Part shown: positions 12,081 through 21,600 of the stretch, in pieces
Position numbering within the stretch: position 1 is the first letter of the stretch
Layout of the letters: every line of letters starts with the position of its first letter
Origin: Agriotes lineatus
Taxonomy: Eukaryota; Arthropoda; Insecta; Coleoptera; Elateridae
NCBI GenBank assembly: GCA_940337035.1
Contig: CALNHX010000275.1
Coordinates: 124,001-188,000, forward strand
Reading direction: 5' to 3'
Length of the DNA: 64,000 nt
Program-made: the position numbers and the translations under genes
The notes under the pieces: model-generated
What the model saw: the letters and a program-made list of their open reading frames with translations, nothing else
Told to the model about the DNA's origin: nothing
Database searches by the model: none

Positions 12081-12553
12081 ACTTCCCTCATCTGAAAGCT
12101 GAAACCGATACAATTTCATACAAATATATACAGGGTGAGCGCCTTAAAAAATAAAATTTTGTTTATTTTTGGGTTAATTTTTAAATAAAAGAAAGTAGTA
12201 ACTTTCACATAAGTTAGGCTTTACATTTTCCGAAAATAAGACTCAACCGATACATGATAATGTTACAAAAGAGTAAAAATTTTCAATAAAAACAGCGTTC
12301 TGTTCAAGAGAGGCGCGCGCCGGACTTATCTTGAAGAGGCTCCGTAGCGTAGTTGGAATTTCGCTGCCCTTACGATCGCTCTGCAGAGGCGGGTTCAAAC
12401 CCCAGCGGGATAAATTTTTTATTTGAAAATTTATTTAATTTATTAGAAACGTGAAGATATTTTTCCACCTAACTTAATTTAATTTTTAACATTATTTAGT
12501 GTCACAATGTCGACGAGGGAAGTTCTGCGTAAAGCCTTTTACAGATTTTTCTA
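12081..12553 (+). mobile_element. composite repeat family A with best-preserved SINE module
   Basis: ACTTCCCTCATC (12,081) is followed by AAACCGATACAATTTCATAC, the ATATATACAGGGTGAGCGCC block, an AT-rich body and then a tRNA-like SINE module. The A box is TAGCGTAGTTGG (12,345-12,356), an exact match to TRGCNNAGYNGG. The B box is GGTTCAAACCC (12,392-12,402). The tail GTGTCACAATGTCGACGAGG, AAGTTCTGCGTAAAGCC and TTTTACAGATTTTT ends in a T run that could serve as a Pol III terminator. ACTTCCCTCATC and GACGAGGGAAGT (12,512-12,523) form an inverted pair near the ends. It lacks the (TCTG)n and minisatellite parts. Confidence 0.75.
12335..12553 (+). ncRNA. tRNA-like SINE transcription unit (family A module)
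   Basis: Pol III A box and B box as described for the enclosing repeat, spaced 36 bp apart as in a tRNA gene. The tRNA-like head does not fold into an obvious cloverleaf with an anticodon, so this is a SINE head rather than a functional tRNA. The same tail is found at 7.70, 20.10 and 2.29 kb, and the AT-rich body is shared with 20.10-20.21 and 20.70-20.77 kb. Confidence 0.65.
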
Positions 12554-12660
12554 ATAGTATTTCATAATAGGGCGTTCAGAAGTCACCATATCTATGAACA
12601 AAGTTTGAATGTGTGATTTTCTTGAAATCAGGTTCTTAATTTTCAATAGTAATATAACAA

Positions 12661-12815
12661 GGGCGAGACATACTTACCGATAATTTTGCACACGCCAAGG
12701 GTCGAGTGCTGGTTGCAATGAAAACTGTCCCGAGGGCTTCCCCGAGGGCAGTTTTCTAAGGGCAACCAGCACGATGGCTCTTGGCACGGGCACAATTATA
12801 TGTAAGTGTATCGCC
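12661..12815. repeat. long imperfect inverted repeat (foldback 3)
   Basis: Left arm GGGCGAGACATACTTAC...GTGCTGGTTGC...AAAACTGTCCCGAGGG and right arm CCCGAGGGCAGTTTTC...GCAACCAGCAC...GTAAGTGTATCGCCC pair over about 75 bp per side, at roughly 80% by eye. The apex at ~12,738 is GC-rich (CCCGAGGG-CTTC-CCCGAGGG). It has no sequence similarity to foldbacks 1, 5 or 7. Confidence 0.85.
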
Positions 12816-12950
12816 CGCGTTTATATTTTGAAGATTATTACGCAAAACTGGTATACGAATTATGATTTAAAATTGATCTAATAATGCAAAAAAGCTCAAA
12901 TTGCTAGTTTCTTGCATTTCTACTTCTAATTATGAGACTATCCACGGGGA

Positions 12951-13031
12951 TCGATAATCATCCCTAGGGAGCTTATCGCTTGGTAAGCAGCCCACGGGCG
13001 CTTATCAAGTAAGCAGTTAGGGATTAGTCGA
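12951..13031. repeat. short inverted repeat (foldback 4)
   Basis: TCGATAATCATCCCTAGGG and GCTTATCGCTTGGTAAGC on the left pair with GCTTATCAAGTAAGC and TTAGGGATTAGTCGA on the right. The apex is CCCACGGG. It lies 135 bp from foldback 3. Confidence 0.75.
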
Positions 13032-13804
13032 CTTTCAAAAAATGCATGGTTTTCATAGGCTGATGTCAGTCATGTGACAGTTGTGTGTAATAATCACTAT
13101 AATTAATGTAGTATAAAATATATCAGCAGAATGTAGTCTATTGTTTAGTGTTTAAAGTTATGCGTTTGCGACCGCTGTCCAAGTATGGGAGTATTTAGTA
13201 TATTCATATTATACCATGATTTAGCTGATATAAAAAATTACAAATAATTATTTTATAGCATTCAGAAGCAACAACAAGACGTGTAATAAGTGCTATTAAA
13301 TAATATTTGCCTCGCAATTCATAATAGTGGCAAAGCCTGTTCTTAATACATTATTATTTATTATGACGCACAATTCTTGTATTTGGTGTGAGGGACATGA
13401 GCAAAATTTTCACTAATTCAGCTCTATTCCACATTTAAACTACACCAGCTTTTGAGACCAGCACATAGGTAGCCCCACTTTAATGCAAATAATTTTTACA
13501 TTTTTAAAAGTTAATTGTAAATGAAGTTGCCTTACGTACGTCTTAGTGTCGCGTTATAAAGGACGCGGTGCGGACACAGTGCGCCAGATCGGTGCCGATA
13601 TAAACGTGTTAGGGCAGAATACACGTTTATGTATAGGATTTTTTTAGTTTTCCGCAATAAAATGTATGCATCTGCGTTTTCAGTGGTAAATTTTTACTTG
13701 AACTAGAAAAAGGAATTACTATTTACAACTATTTTGGTCCCTTATTAGAGTATTCACTATATTCAAATATAGCGGTCTGGATTACTATGAAGTGGGACAT
13801 TACA
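13032..13804. other. intergenic DNA, nothing identified
   Basis: AT-rich with no recognised coding or RNA feature. Confidence 0.5.
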
Positions 13805-14170
13805 TCACAAGGCCGGAAAGTGTTGCTAGGCAAGTGCTGAATAATAAGTTGGTGACACTGTAAGTCTATGTCAAATTCGAGGTTATGAGGTTAGGTTCTC
13901 CGTCAGTTTTCACACAGACTGACGGAAAATTAACCTACCAATATCGAATTTGACAGACCAACATATTTATACGTTTGAATTTTCACAGCCGCCCCTTGGA
14001 CTTTTTCAATGAACATGTTGTATAAAACAGTATGAAATAAAACATTGTACGATACACGGCCGTAAAATATTATTAAATTACTCGTTTAGAAATTCCAGAC
14101 TCGTCTCGTTCCTCTCCTCGTTCGTAAACATCTAAACTCGTACTTTAATAAGACATTTTCCGGCCTTGTA
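13805..14170. repeat. nested inverted repeat (foldback 5)
   Basis: Outer arms TCACAAGGCCGGAAA (13,805-13,819) and TTTTCCGGCCTTGTA (14,156-14,170) are inverted copies. An inner palindrome spans 13,869-13,955 (TGTCAAATTCGA with TCGAATTTGACA) with apex CCGTCAGT...ACTGACGG. The unpaired segment between inner and outer arms on the right is about 200 bp. The design of outer arms plus an off-centre inner hairpin resembles foldback 7. Confidence 0.75.
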
Positions 14171-14479
14171 ACGTAAATTACTATTACTGCAATGAATTGC
14201 GTTATATGTTGACCCAAGTTATATCCAATATTATAAACTACTTCATCAGATCTTACGAATACAGCTGCGATGTTACTATTTTTTTTAACGAAAACATTAT
14301 TCTTCTTCTGTGTTGTAAAATGCGGGATTTCGAGAGGTAGTGATTTTTAGTATCGTGTGGGACCGTCGACCGTTTGCTATACTTGGTCCATCCTTCTAGT
14401 TGACGGGCGCCCCTTTGGTAATTTCCCCATCTGTTGTGCCTTGATTTCGAGTCAGAGATTGATTTTCGAGATATGTTTT
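14171..14479. other. short intergenic stretch, nothing identified
   Basis: No recognised feature in these 309 bp. Confidence 0.5.
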
Positions 14480-15060
14480 AGATGCTTGTTTAGGATTTGT
14501 GTAGATTTAAATTTGTTAGAATGTGATAAGAATGAGGTAATCCTGAACCTTTTGTTATGGAGAGGGTGAATATTGAGTCTGTCCTTTCTTTCATATGTGC
14601 TTGCATGACTTCAGCTGGTATTCCATCAGCACCAATTATTTTACCTAACATGGTATATATTTCGACCTTTCCTTGTAATATGTTAGGTTCTGCTTCTGTC
14701 ACGTGTATCTCTTCTCCATACCTCTTTGGCACGGTATCATTGAATACGGTTATACTATACTTTCTCCATGTTTCAAGTATTTTGTTATTTGTGTTTCTGC
14801 GTTGTCTTCTTGATTGTGTATACCAAAACGTTTTGGTATAAATTGTCTTCTTATGTTGGTTACTGTTCTGTGTAAACCGTTAGTATCATATATGTCTGCA
14901 TGATTTTCTGTTCTTGCTTCTAATATGTTCACTTTTATCAATTTGCCATGCTGTTTTAATATCTTAGGCCGGTTCTTGTTAGATCTTTTTATTTCCCTAT
15001 CAGTTTCTATGTATTTTCACTCATCCAATGCTGTGGTGCGTTAATATTTGACTAAGACAA
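14480..15060 (-). pseudogene. RTE-like non-LTR retrotransposon relic, endonuclease-RT linker region
   Basis: On the minus strand, frames at 14,750-14,941 and 14,490-14,732 give a degraded protein ending EIHVTEAEPNILQGKVE...ADGIPAEVMQA. This matches the conserved start of the RT domain in RTE-like and related insect LINEs, where a run like GKAPGADGIPAEV follows the endonuclease linker. Upstream, 14,990-15,060 translates to a relic of the W-M-S/T-E-E linker motif. The catalytic RT core is absent, and frames are broken by shifts and stops. The similarity is recognised by eye, so family placement is tentative. Confidence 0.55.
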
Positions 15061-17679
15061 GACTCCTTGGTTTACAGATGAGTCTATTTTCCATGTTATC
15101 TCTGGCTTATCTGCATCATTGTGGAATATATTGTCTTTGCGGTTTACAATTTTCTTTTGGGTTATGCAACATCAGTTAGTGATCAGACCCGCACTCTACT
15201 CCACGGTAAGTTCTCGTTGTTTTAATGTAAATGTAGCAATATATAGTCGATTTTTTTTTATATCTGCTTCTAGGTGATGTAAAAAATATTTTGAGTACAC
15301 AGGTACTTAGAAGAATTAGTACCAAATATTGTTGTACGCATCATGTCAATAAGAATATTTGGCATATGATATGCCAAATAAATTTTTGTACAGTCCAACG
15401 AACATGTTGAAAAAATTGGTTTAAACAAATAAAATTTTTCGTTGTAGCCCACCATAAATAAACATTTGTTTTACATGGGATCCTTCTTGCTTCTTGCAGT
15501 GTGTGTAATTATATCATAAACGTTTTGCTGTTAAATATACTTCATTAGGTTTACAACGTTTGATTTTTGCATGTTCTTTGTAATAGTTCACATCATTTTT
15601 GCACTATGTATTTTTGTTAATGTTTTCTTCACTTTGTAATTTGACTCAATGTACTATAGAAATTTACAACGTCAAATAAGCTTTAATTTGTAATAGTAAA
15701 TTTTATCAGCTGCTTCGGCAGATGAAAATATTAATTACCAAGAATAGTCAACATACATACAGCAAACGTATTACTAGTTAAATAGTGAAAAATTAAGTTT
15801 ATATAGCATCGTATTCTAAACGTGGTAGTAAACAAACTGCTCTAGGAACAAATGTATTTGCTGCATCTATTGTAAATATTTGTTTTGATATCGCTCTTGC
15901 TAATTTTTTGTATTCATTTTAAAAAGCGCACTTCTAGTAGTACATCTGCACTTTCGTAACGCTCAGTGTTTATTGTATATAGGAGCATTCCGTATGGAAA
16001 GTCGATACACAACAGAGCAAGTCTTGAGCTTCTAGCTAGAATAATATTACAAATGAAGAGGAAGTGCTTATAGAAAGCAGGCGGAACGATGAAGTTGTGT
16101 TTACTAGGATTCCTGAAGCAATCTGTGTTCATGTGCGACCCAAAAACATATTTTTCGAGCCACAATATGATACCCTTGCATTCTTTCCTTGACAAAATCT
16201 ATTCTACAGACAAATGCGGCTATTACATGCATATAGCTCTTTTTAGGGCCACGTTTTAGAATACGGCGTCGTCAGTGGCGGTTTAAAAGTTCTTTTAATG
16301 CCCAGGAATTTTCATTTCGCACAGGCATTCCAAAAGGGGTTTCCATCAAAATGGAACATCCGAATTGTAAATGAGAGTGGAAGCCTTACGATAAGCAAGA
16401 GCCACACATACTTCTGCACACATAAAATTACTTAAAACTTTTAATAGAAAAAATGAGGTTTTAGATGATGATACGTACTTAAGTACTTGTTACAGTAACT
16501 ATTTACTAAATTATACAAATACATATATGTATATAAGGAACAATAAATGACATTCCTATGAGTGCGATGGACTATTTTCTTTTAAATATATGCAGTGTGT
16601 TTCACCAACAGACATAGTCAAATTAACAGTGGAAAATTATTGGGCGATGAACTATTGCTGTGTAGTAATCGAGATAAGTGACAAATGACAGACTAACTTC
16701 ATATTGTTTACGTTTTTGACAAACCGTGTACCTCTATAAGTACACAGTAATACTACATCCTTTGATAATATTTCAATATATTGATTTTCCTAAGGCTGAT
16801 GCTCTGCGAGACACACTGCGTATTCGCGTCGATTAAGAATTAAGCCGATGTTATACGACAAAATAGTCGTTTCTTGGAGTAAATAGTTCAAAAAGTAGCT
16901 ATAACTAAATCAACAAATTGATCACTCCCATCACACGTATGTAAGTAAACAACACAAAACTGAACGTTTACAAAATATCTACTCGTAGCATCCTGTAAAT
17001 CCATGAAAAAGGGACTTACAAGCTTCTATCGGTTACCTTATCTACCAGACTGTCAGACAATAAGCCTTTTATTATAGATCTGTTTGTCCATAAACATTAT
17101 TCAAGTAACGCCCACCTTTGTGCGTACGTTGGAGAGTTGGCTGGTTAATTTGTATTTCATTTATACTACATTTCGAATTTTTGTGTAAGCCTTCTTCCTG
17201 AATTTCTTGCCTGATTACTAATGGTACTAATTTAAAAAATGCCTGAAACGATCATGCCTTTGTATAAAACCACCGACAGTTAAGCACGTCAACAGAAATT
17301 AATTGTAAAAAGAAAGAAAGTACGCAAAAACAGTGGCAGGCGACAGCTCAAAAGTTGATTTACTTTTTTATTTTTATTGTGGACTAGTCTTGAAAAATAT
17401 TTAAAAATATTTACGGTTTGCTTGTCAACGTCGTAAAACTCTTTACAGAAGTCTGATTAATCTCAGAAAAAATATATTTTAAGTTGAGGTTGTACTATAG
17501 CTTGTAAAAGTATTCGTAAGATATTAAAGCTAAAAAATATGTATTTATTTCAACACTTGTGGGTCCATGGCTTCGTAAGTCACTTTTTCCATTATTTTCC
17601 GTGTTTCGCCATTTATCTCCAATTTATTATTCTCAAGCCGGGCCGCTGAGGTCTTTTTCACTTTGTCAAACTATATTTT
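15061..17679. other. AT-rich intergenic DNA, nothing identified
   Basis: No domain, RNA gene or shared repeat recognised. The 93-codon minus-strand frame at 15,914-16,195 has no recognisable motif. Confidence 0.5.
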
Positions 17680-17965
17680 CAATGGCCTCCGTTTCTTTTT
17701 GTATCTTTCTATATGTTTCTTGCATTTTCATCGGCGTCCTTTCTACCCCTATTCTCGTTACACGGTCCAGTCATCGCAGTCTTTGTGGTTTTTGCGTTTT
17801 TAAATTTTTGGTTTATTATAGATTTATTGATTAGTTCTGTTTTTCCATTCCCTGTCCACTTCTTTGCTCCAAAAACGCGTTTTAATATTTTCTCATCAAC
17901 TTAATTTGAATATCTCTGTTTATCGTCCACGCTTCATTCGCATAGGTTTCATTATCGTGTAATTT
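17680..17965 (-). pseudogene. non-LTR retrotransposon relic, RT C-terminal part
   Basis: The minus-strand translation contains YANEAWTINRD, then a decayed stretch, then KTQKPQRLR and RVTRIGVERTPMK. This is the order seen downstream of the RT palm in RTE-like insect LINEs (YGSEAWTL..., then IKxQRLRWxGHVxRM...RxPKK). Several in-frame stops make it non-functional. It is on the same strand as, and about 0.8 kb downstream of, the RT fragment at 18.7-19.1 kb, so both could be one interrupted element. Confidence 0.55.
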
Positions 17966-18059
17966 TTACCCCGCGATATTTGGTACGTGACGTTAGCGCC
18001 TGTACAAATTAGTATTTTACACATAAATAAGGTGTTCGAATTTGAACACTGCCATTAAC

Positions 18060-18720
18060 TCACAATCGGCATTTGAACCTCCAGAACGCAAAGACTAGGC
18101 GATAAAAACAAAGGCTCAACGACACGGTAGTCCGAGTTCAGGCAAGCACGGCGCATCCCTACCTAAATTTCTCCTCAAGATAATCCAGGTAGAACAGTAT
18201 AAAACGAAGACGTCGAACCAGTGGAAATGAATTAAATCCAACGACCATTCTAGCCAGCTCCAACTGGAGGAGCAACAGTACTTGGCCCTCTGGGCTTAAC
18301 CATAGCCGCCTTCAGCCAGAGAAAGTTTTTTTTTTCAAGTTAGAAGTGGTCGTTTGATCCTACTAAATGAAACAGGCTTGCCGCACCAATCCGGACTTCG
18401 TCTTGCCTTGAACGATAAGTCGCCGCCAGTCTGAGCTCTAGGTTCACAGACTTAGGCGAAGAAACCTTGCAGAGCTTCAAAATACCTTCCTAAACTCCAA
18501 TCATAAAACCGTTTTCCAAACCACCGGCTCCGGTATCGGGAAACAAACCTGAAACCAACTGTTAATGTATTCGCTAGGCCGACAGCTCCGGTACCAGTGA
18601 ATACCTACTTGAACCAGCCCAAAGCCCTGATCTAGGTCGCTAGCCCCGTTATCAAAGTACGTCCCTAACAACAGCCCTTAAACAGATCCCCCAGCTAGTT
18701 GATCTGGCGCAAAGGATCTC
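18060..18720. other. GC-richer insert of unknown identity between two RT fragments
   Basis: This block is noticeably richer in C and G than its surroundings. It contains a degenerate internal repeat around CCGGCTCCGGTATCGGGAAA (18,522), ACAGCTCCGGTACCAGTGAA (18,581) and TAGCCCCGTTATCAAAGTAC (18,641), a spacing of about 60 bp. The plus strand is partly open but broken by stops, and I recognise no domain. It sits where the RT palm would be expected if the flanking fragments belong together, so it may be a later insertion. Confidence 0.4.
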
Positions 18721-19080
18721 TCACTACTCCGCTAAAACGGAGCCTCCACGAATACGCAAACTGGGGCCTGATGAGAGCATTATCTTCGTTAATTCTTATA
18801 TGTATTTTTGCGTTCTACTTTAATCTACTCGCTGTTAGTTTTGCCAATATTTTGTGGACCATGTTTACTAAAGCAGTGCCAATAATTCGCACACTCTGAT
18901 TTGTCTTTTTTTCTGTCCAGAGGAGGATTTATTCCTTTTGTCAATGCCATTTGTGTGCCTTCCATGTATTTTTTTATGTACGTATATTGCCTTACGTATT
19001 TAACCAGTTTAGTTTTTGGTTTGTGCTTCATCGCATCTCCTACTTGCTGTTCATTTGTATGGATTTTGATTATCTAAGAG
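18720..19080 (-). pseudogene. RTE-like reverse transcriptase relic, fingers region
   Basis: The minus-strand frame 18,825-19,031 includes LDRKKDKSECANYW, matching the conserved RT block PIxKKGDKxxCxNYRGI. After a frameshift the next frame reads VHKILAKLTASRLK, matching the helix that follows it (TAYKILAKLIADRL). A further remnant RPQFAY near 18,770 resembles the QFGFR motif. The motif A and FADD catalytic blocks are not found. Confidence 0.6.
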
Positions 19081-20093
19081 TATTCGAAGTTTCCCTTTTA
19101 TACTTCATACTATTTGCTAAATTTTTGCAACACTTTCCATTTTAAAAGCGCATCCATTTGGCTATTGTGTAAAAAGTCGATCTCCGATTATCAGCTTGAC
19201 ACACTTTTTCTGACCAAAAATTGTCTGGCTTTCTAAATTACGATTTTTAAACCGATATAAGATGATGAATCTAAAATTAAATTATGAAAAAGAATACCTC
19301 AGATCGTCTCCTCTACTTTATTTGCAAAGTTATGCTGTTTCATTTTCTCCATGTAAAATACCACATGTTTTGATAATAGTTCATCAAATCAAAATGCAAA
19401 CGTATTACCACTTAAATCAAGCTCCAATATTTAGTCGCTAGTTAGAGATATACATGAATTCTAATTAATTTGAAGTTTTAACTGTCTGCAACTACGCTTA
19501 TGCACTGATAACTTCTTTAATGTCCTAGCAATTAAAAACAATTAGAACTTACCCGAGTGATGTACTAAGAAAAGCATCTTTCGCAGAAATTTCTCTTTAA
19601 CCTAGCCCAAAGTTTCTAGCGAAGGAAGTTATTTAACAATTCTAAGTAATCGCGTCTTAAATCCTTTAAGGTAGAAACTATAATTTATGAAATCTTGCAG
19701 ACTTCCCGTGGGCGAGGTGTAGTTATCGCAACGCCGAGAAATTTAATAATTCCCCTATTTTAATCATTATTAAAGTGCTTTACGTTTCCAACCCTACTAA
19801 ATAAGAATGCTACTTACATCATATTAAGGTGAAAGCTCTTATTGTGCAGCGAATCTCCAGAAATATGAGCCAATGCAGTAAAATGCTCCTGATACATTTT
19901 CAAGTAGATTTAAACCTACATTCTGTGACAGAGAATCTTCTGCCGCATTTCATTCTTTTTAAGAGACATTGATCGCGTCTGCTGTCTTGCTAATTCTCAT
20001 ACTTAACAGAATAAGTAGATAAGAGACCTATATTTCATGAAGAGCTTAAAGTCTATATGTGAAGTAAGAAATGTGCAAAAGGCTTTACGCAGA
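19081..20093. other. AT-rich intergenic DNA, nothing identified
   Basis: No recognised feature. Confidence 0.5.
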
Positions 20094-21165
20094 ACTTCCC
20101 TCGTCGACATTGTGACACTAAATAATTTTAAAAATCAAATTAAGTTAGGAGTAAAAATATCTTCAAGTTTCTAATAAATTAAATAAATTTTCAAAAAAAA
20201 ATCCGAATAAAGCGCGTTGACCAATTTCTAACAACGCTATGGAGACCTTTTCTTATCGTTCCGTTTCAGCAGACTTAAACTTCACTCCGGGCATGTCTTA
20301 ACTTTCGTGTGCGAGGTGCGTTTCAACTAAATCAGGCAATAGAAAATTTATTATATTTTTTACATCAATAAACCAATGCAGATAATTCTATCACTAAAAA
20401 TTCCTTGATTCTTTCTGACACATTTCATACGCTGGATGTATACACTTATGTGCTAAAGTTTATCCTGCAAATTCCACGTACGCTTTATTTAAACAATTTC
20501 TGTAGCAGTTGTTAAAAGCAATTTTGGTAGTAATTTGTTATCATCTGAATGTAGAAAGAATAAGCTTTCCACTAGTTTAAGTATCATAGAGAAATATGCA
20601 AAACTAAGCTTGTAAATGTGATGTACGCATAAAATTACTCTATTTTCAGTCTGACAGCCTCGCGAAAAGATTTGCGCATTATGCGGCTTCCGGCCTAAAA
20701 ATCAAAATAAGTTAGGAGTAAAAATATCTTCACGTTTCTAATAAATTAAATAAATTTTTAAATAAAAAAAGTTACCGGTGGTTGAATTCGAACGGCAGGC
20801 GAACCGCGTGTGCAGCCCCATCGTTTTATGGAATTTTAAGGAACCGGGCAATTTCTTCATGCGCTACGAAGCATCTACTTCTCGTATTCCTGATTCGCAA
20901 ATATATTTAGTAATTCGCTAATTTGTACCTCGTTTTTTTTTGTAAAAAAATTATTCTGTATCTATTGACTTTCTTTTTTGGTAAGAATAAAGCCTGCACT
21001 ATGTAAAAATTATTACTTCTATCTATTACTAAGTTGAATAAAAAATAAACAAAGTTTAATTTTTTTAAGGTGCTCACCCTGTATATATTTGTCTGAAATT
21101 TTACCGGTTTCATTCCAGGTATATATGGAATGTGTATCCAAAATATCGTCTGGTGACAGGTTGCG
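20094..21165 (-). mobile_element. long composite repeat family A copy, minus strand
   Basis: Read on the minus strand from 21,165: CATTCCATATATACCTGG, AAATTTCAGACAAATATATA, CAGGGTGAGCACCTT, then an AT-rich body. A tRNA-like module follows with B-box-like GTTCGAATTC (about 20,783-20,793) and an AT-rich tail (to ~20,700). Next is the block shared with 7,280-7,560, and finally a second SINE tail ending GACGAGGGAAGT (20,094-20,105). A second A-box-like CATAGCGTTGTTAG lies near 20,240. The copy thus holds two SINE-type modules in series. Confidence 0.7.
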
Positions 21166-21600
21166 ACGGACTGATAGGTCAAACGCTGGTAATCCTCCAG
21201 AGAGGTACGGGGACTGGTAACAGACGGCAGGACAAGCCAACACCCAGCCTACTTCCAAACAAGGAAAGGCAGCTCAAGACCAGAAGTTCAACAATGGGTC
21301 GTCCCCGGAGTCAATTGGTCAGATGTCAAAGGTCAGTCTTAGAGCAAAGATCAATTGCAGATCTAACACCAGCCATATTTCAAGAGTTAGTGATACATCA
21401 AAAGTCAATGCTTATCGAGTTGCTGTGCTTAAAGAAAAGCTGTAAGTTGCTGAGGAGATGGTTGCTCTTGATGCTGAGGAATGAGCAAAGACGAAAGAGC
21501 TCCTTCAACTCAAGATGTCGATCAGAGAACACATATACTGGAGACGGAGAACAAATCGGAGAAATACAGGAAGACCATACCACATATGAGGTGCCACTAT
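21166..21600 (+). pseudogene. gag-like coiled-coil relic, retroelement origin likely
   Basis: One plus-strand frame starting near 21,170 reads through basic and coiled-coil-like sequence. It includes LRRTDRSNAGNPPERYGDW, SKVSLRAKIN, SHISRVSDTSKVNAYRVAVL and AEEMVALDAEE, interrupted by about three stops. The helical K/E/L-rich part resembles the N-terminal region of insect LTR-element Gag proteins (BEL/Pao type is my best guess). No zinc knuckle, protease or RT follows. A 156-codon frame (21,132-21,602) in another phase overlaps it and is probably a shadow. It runs directly into the tandem array. Confidence 0.4.
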
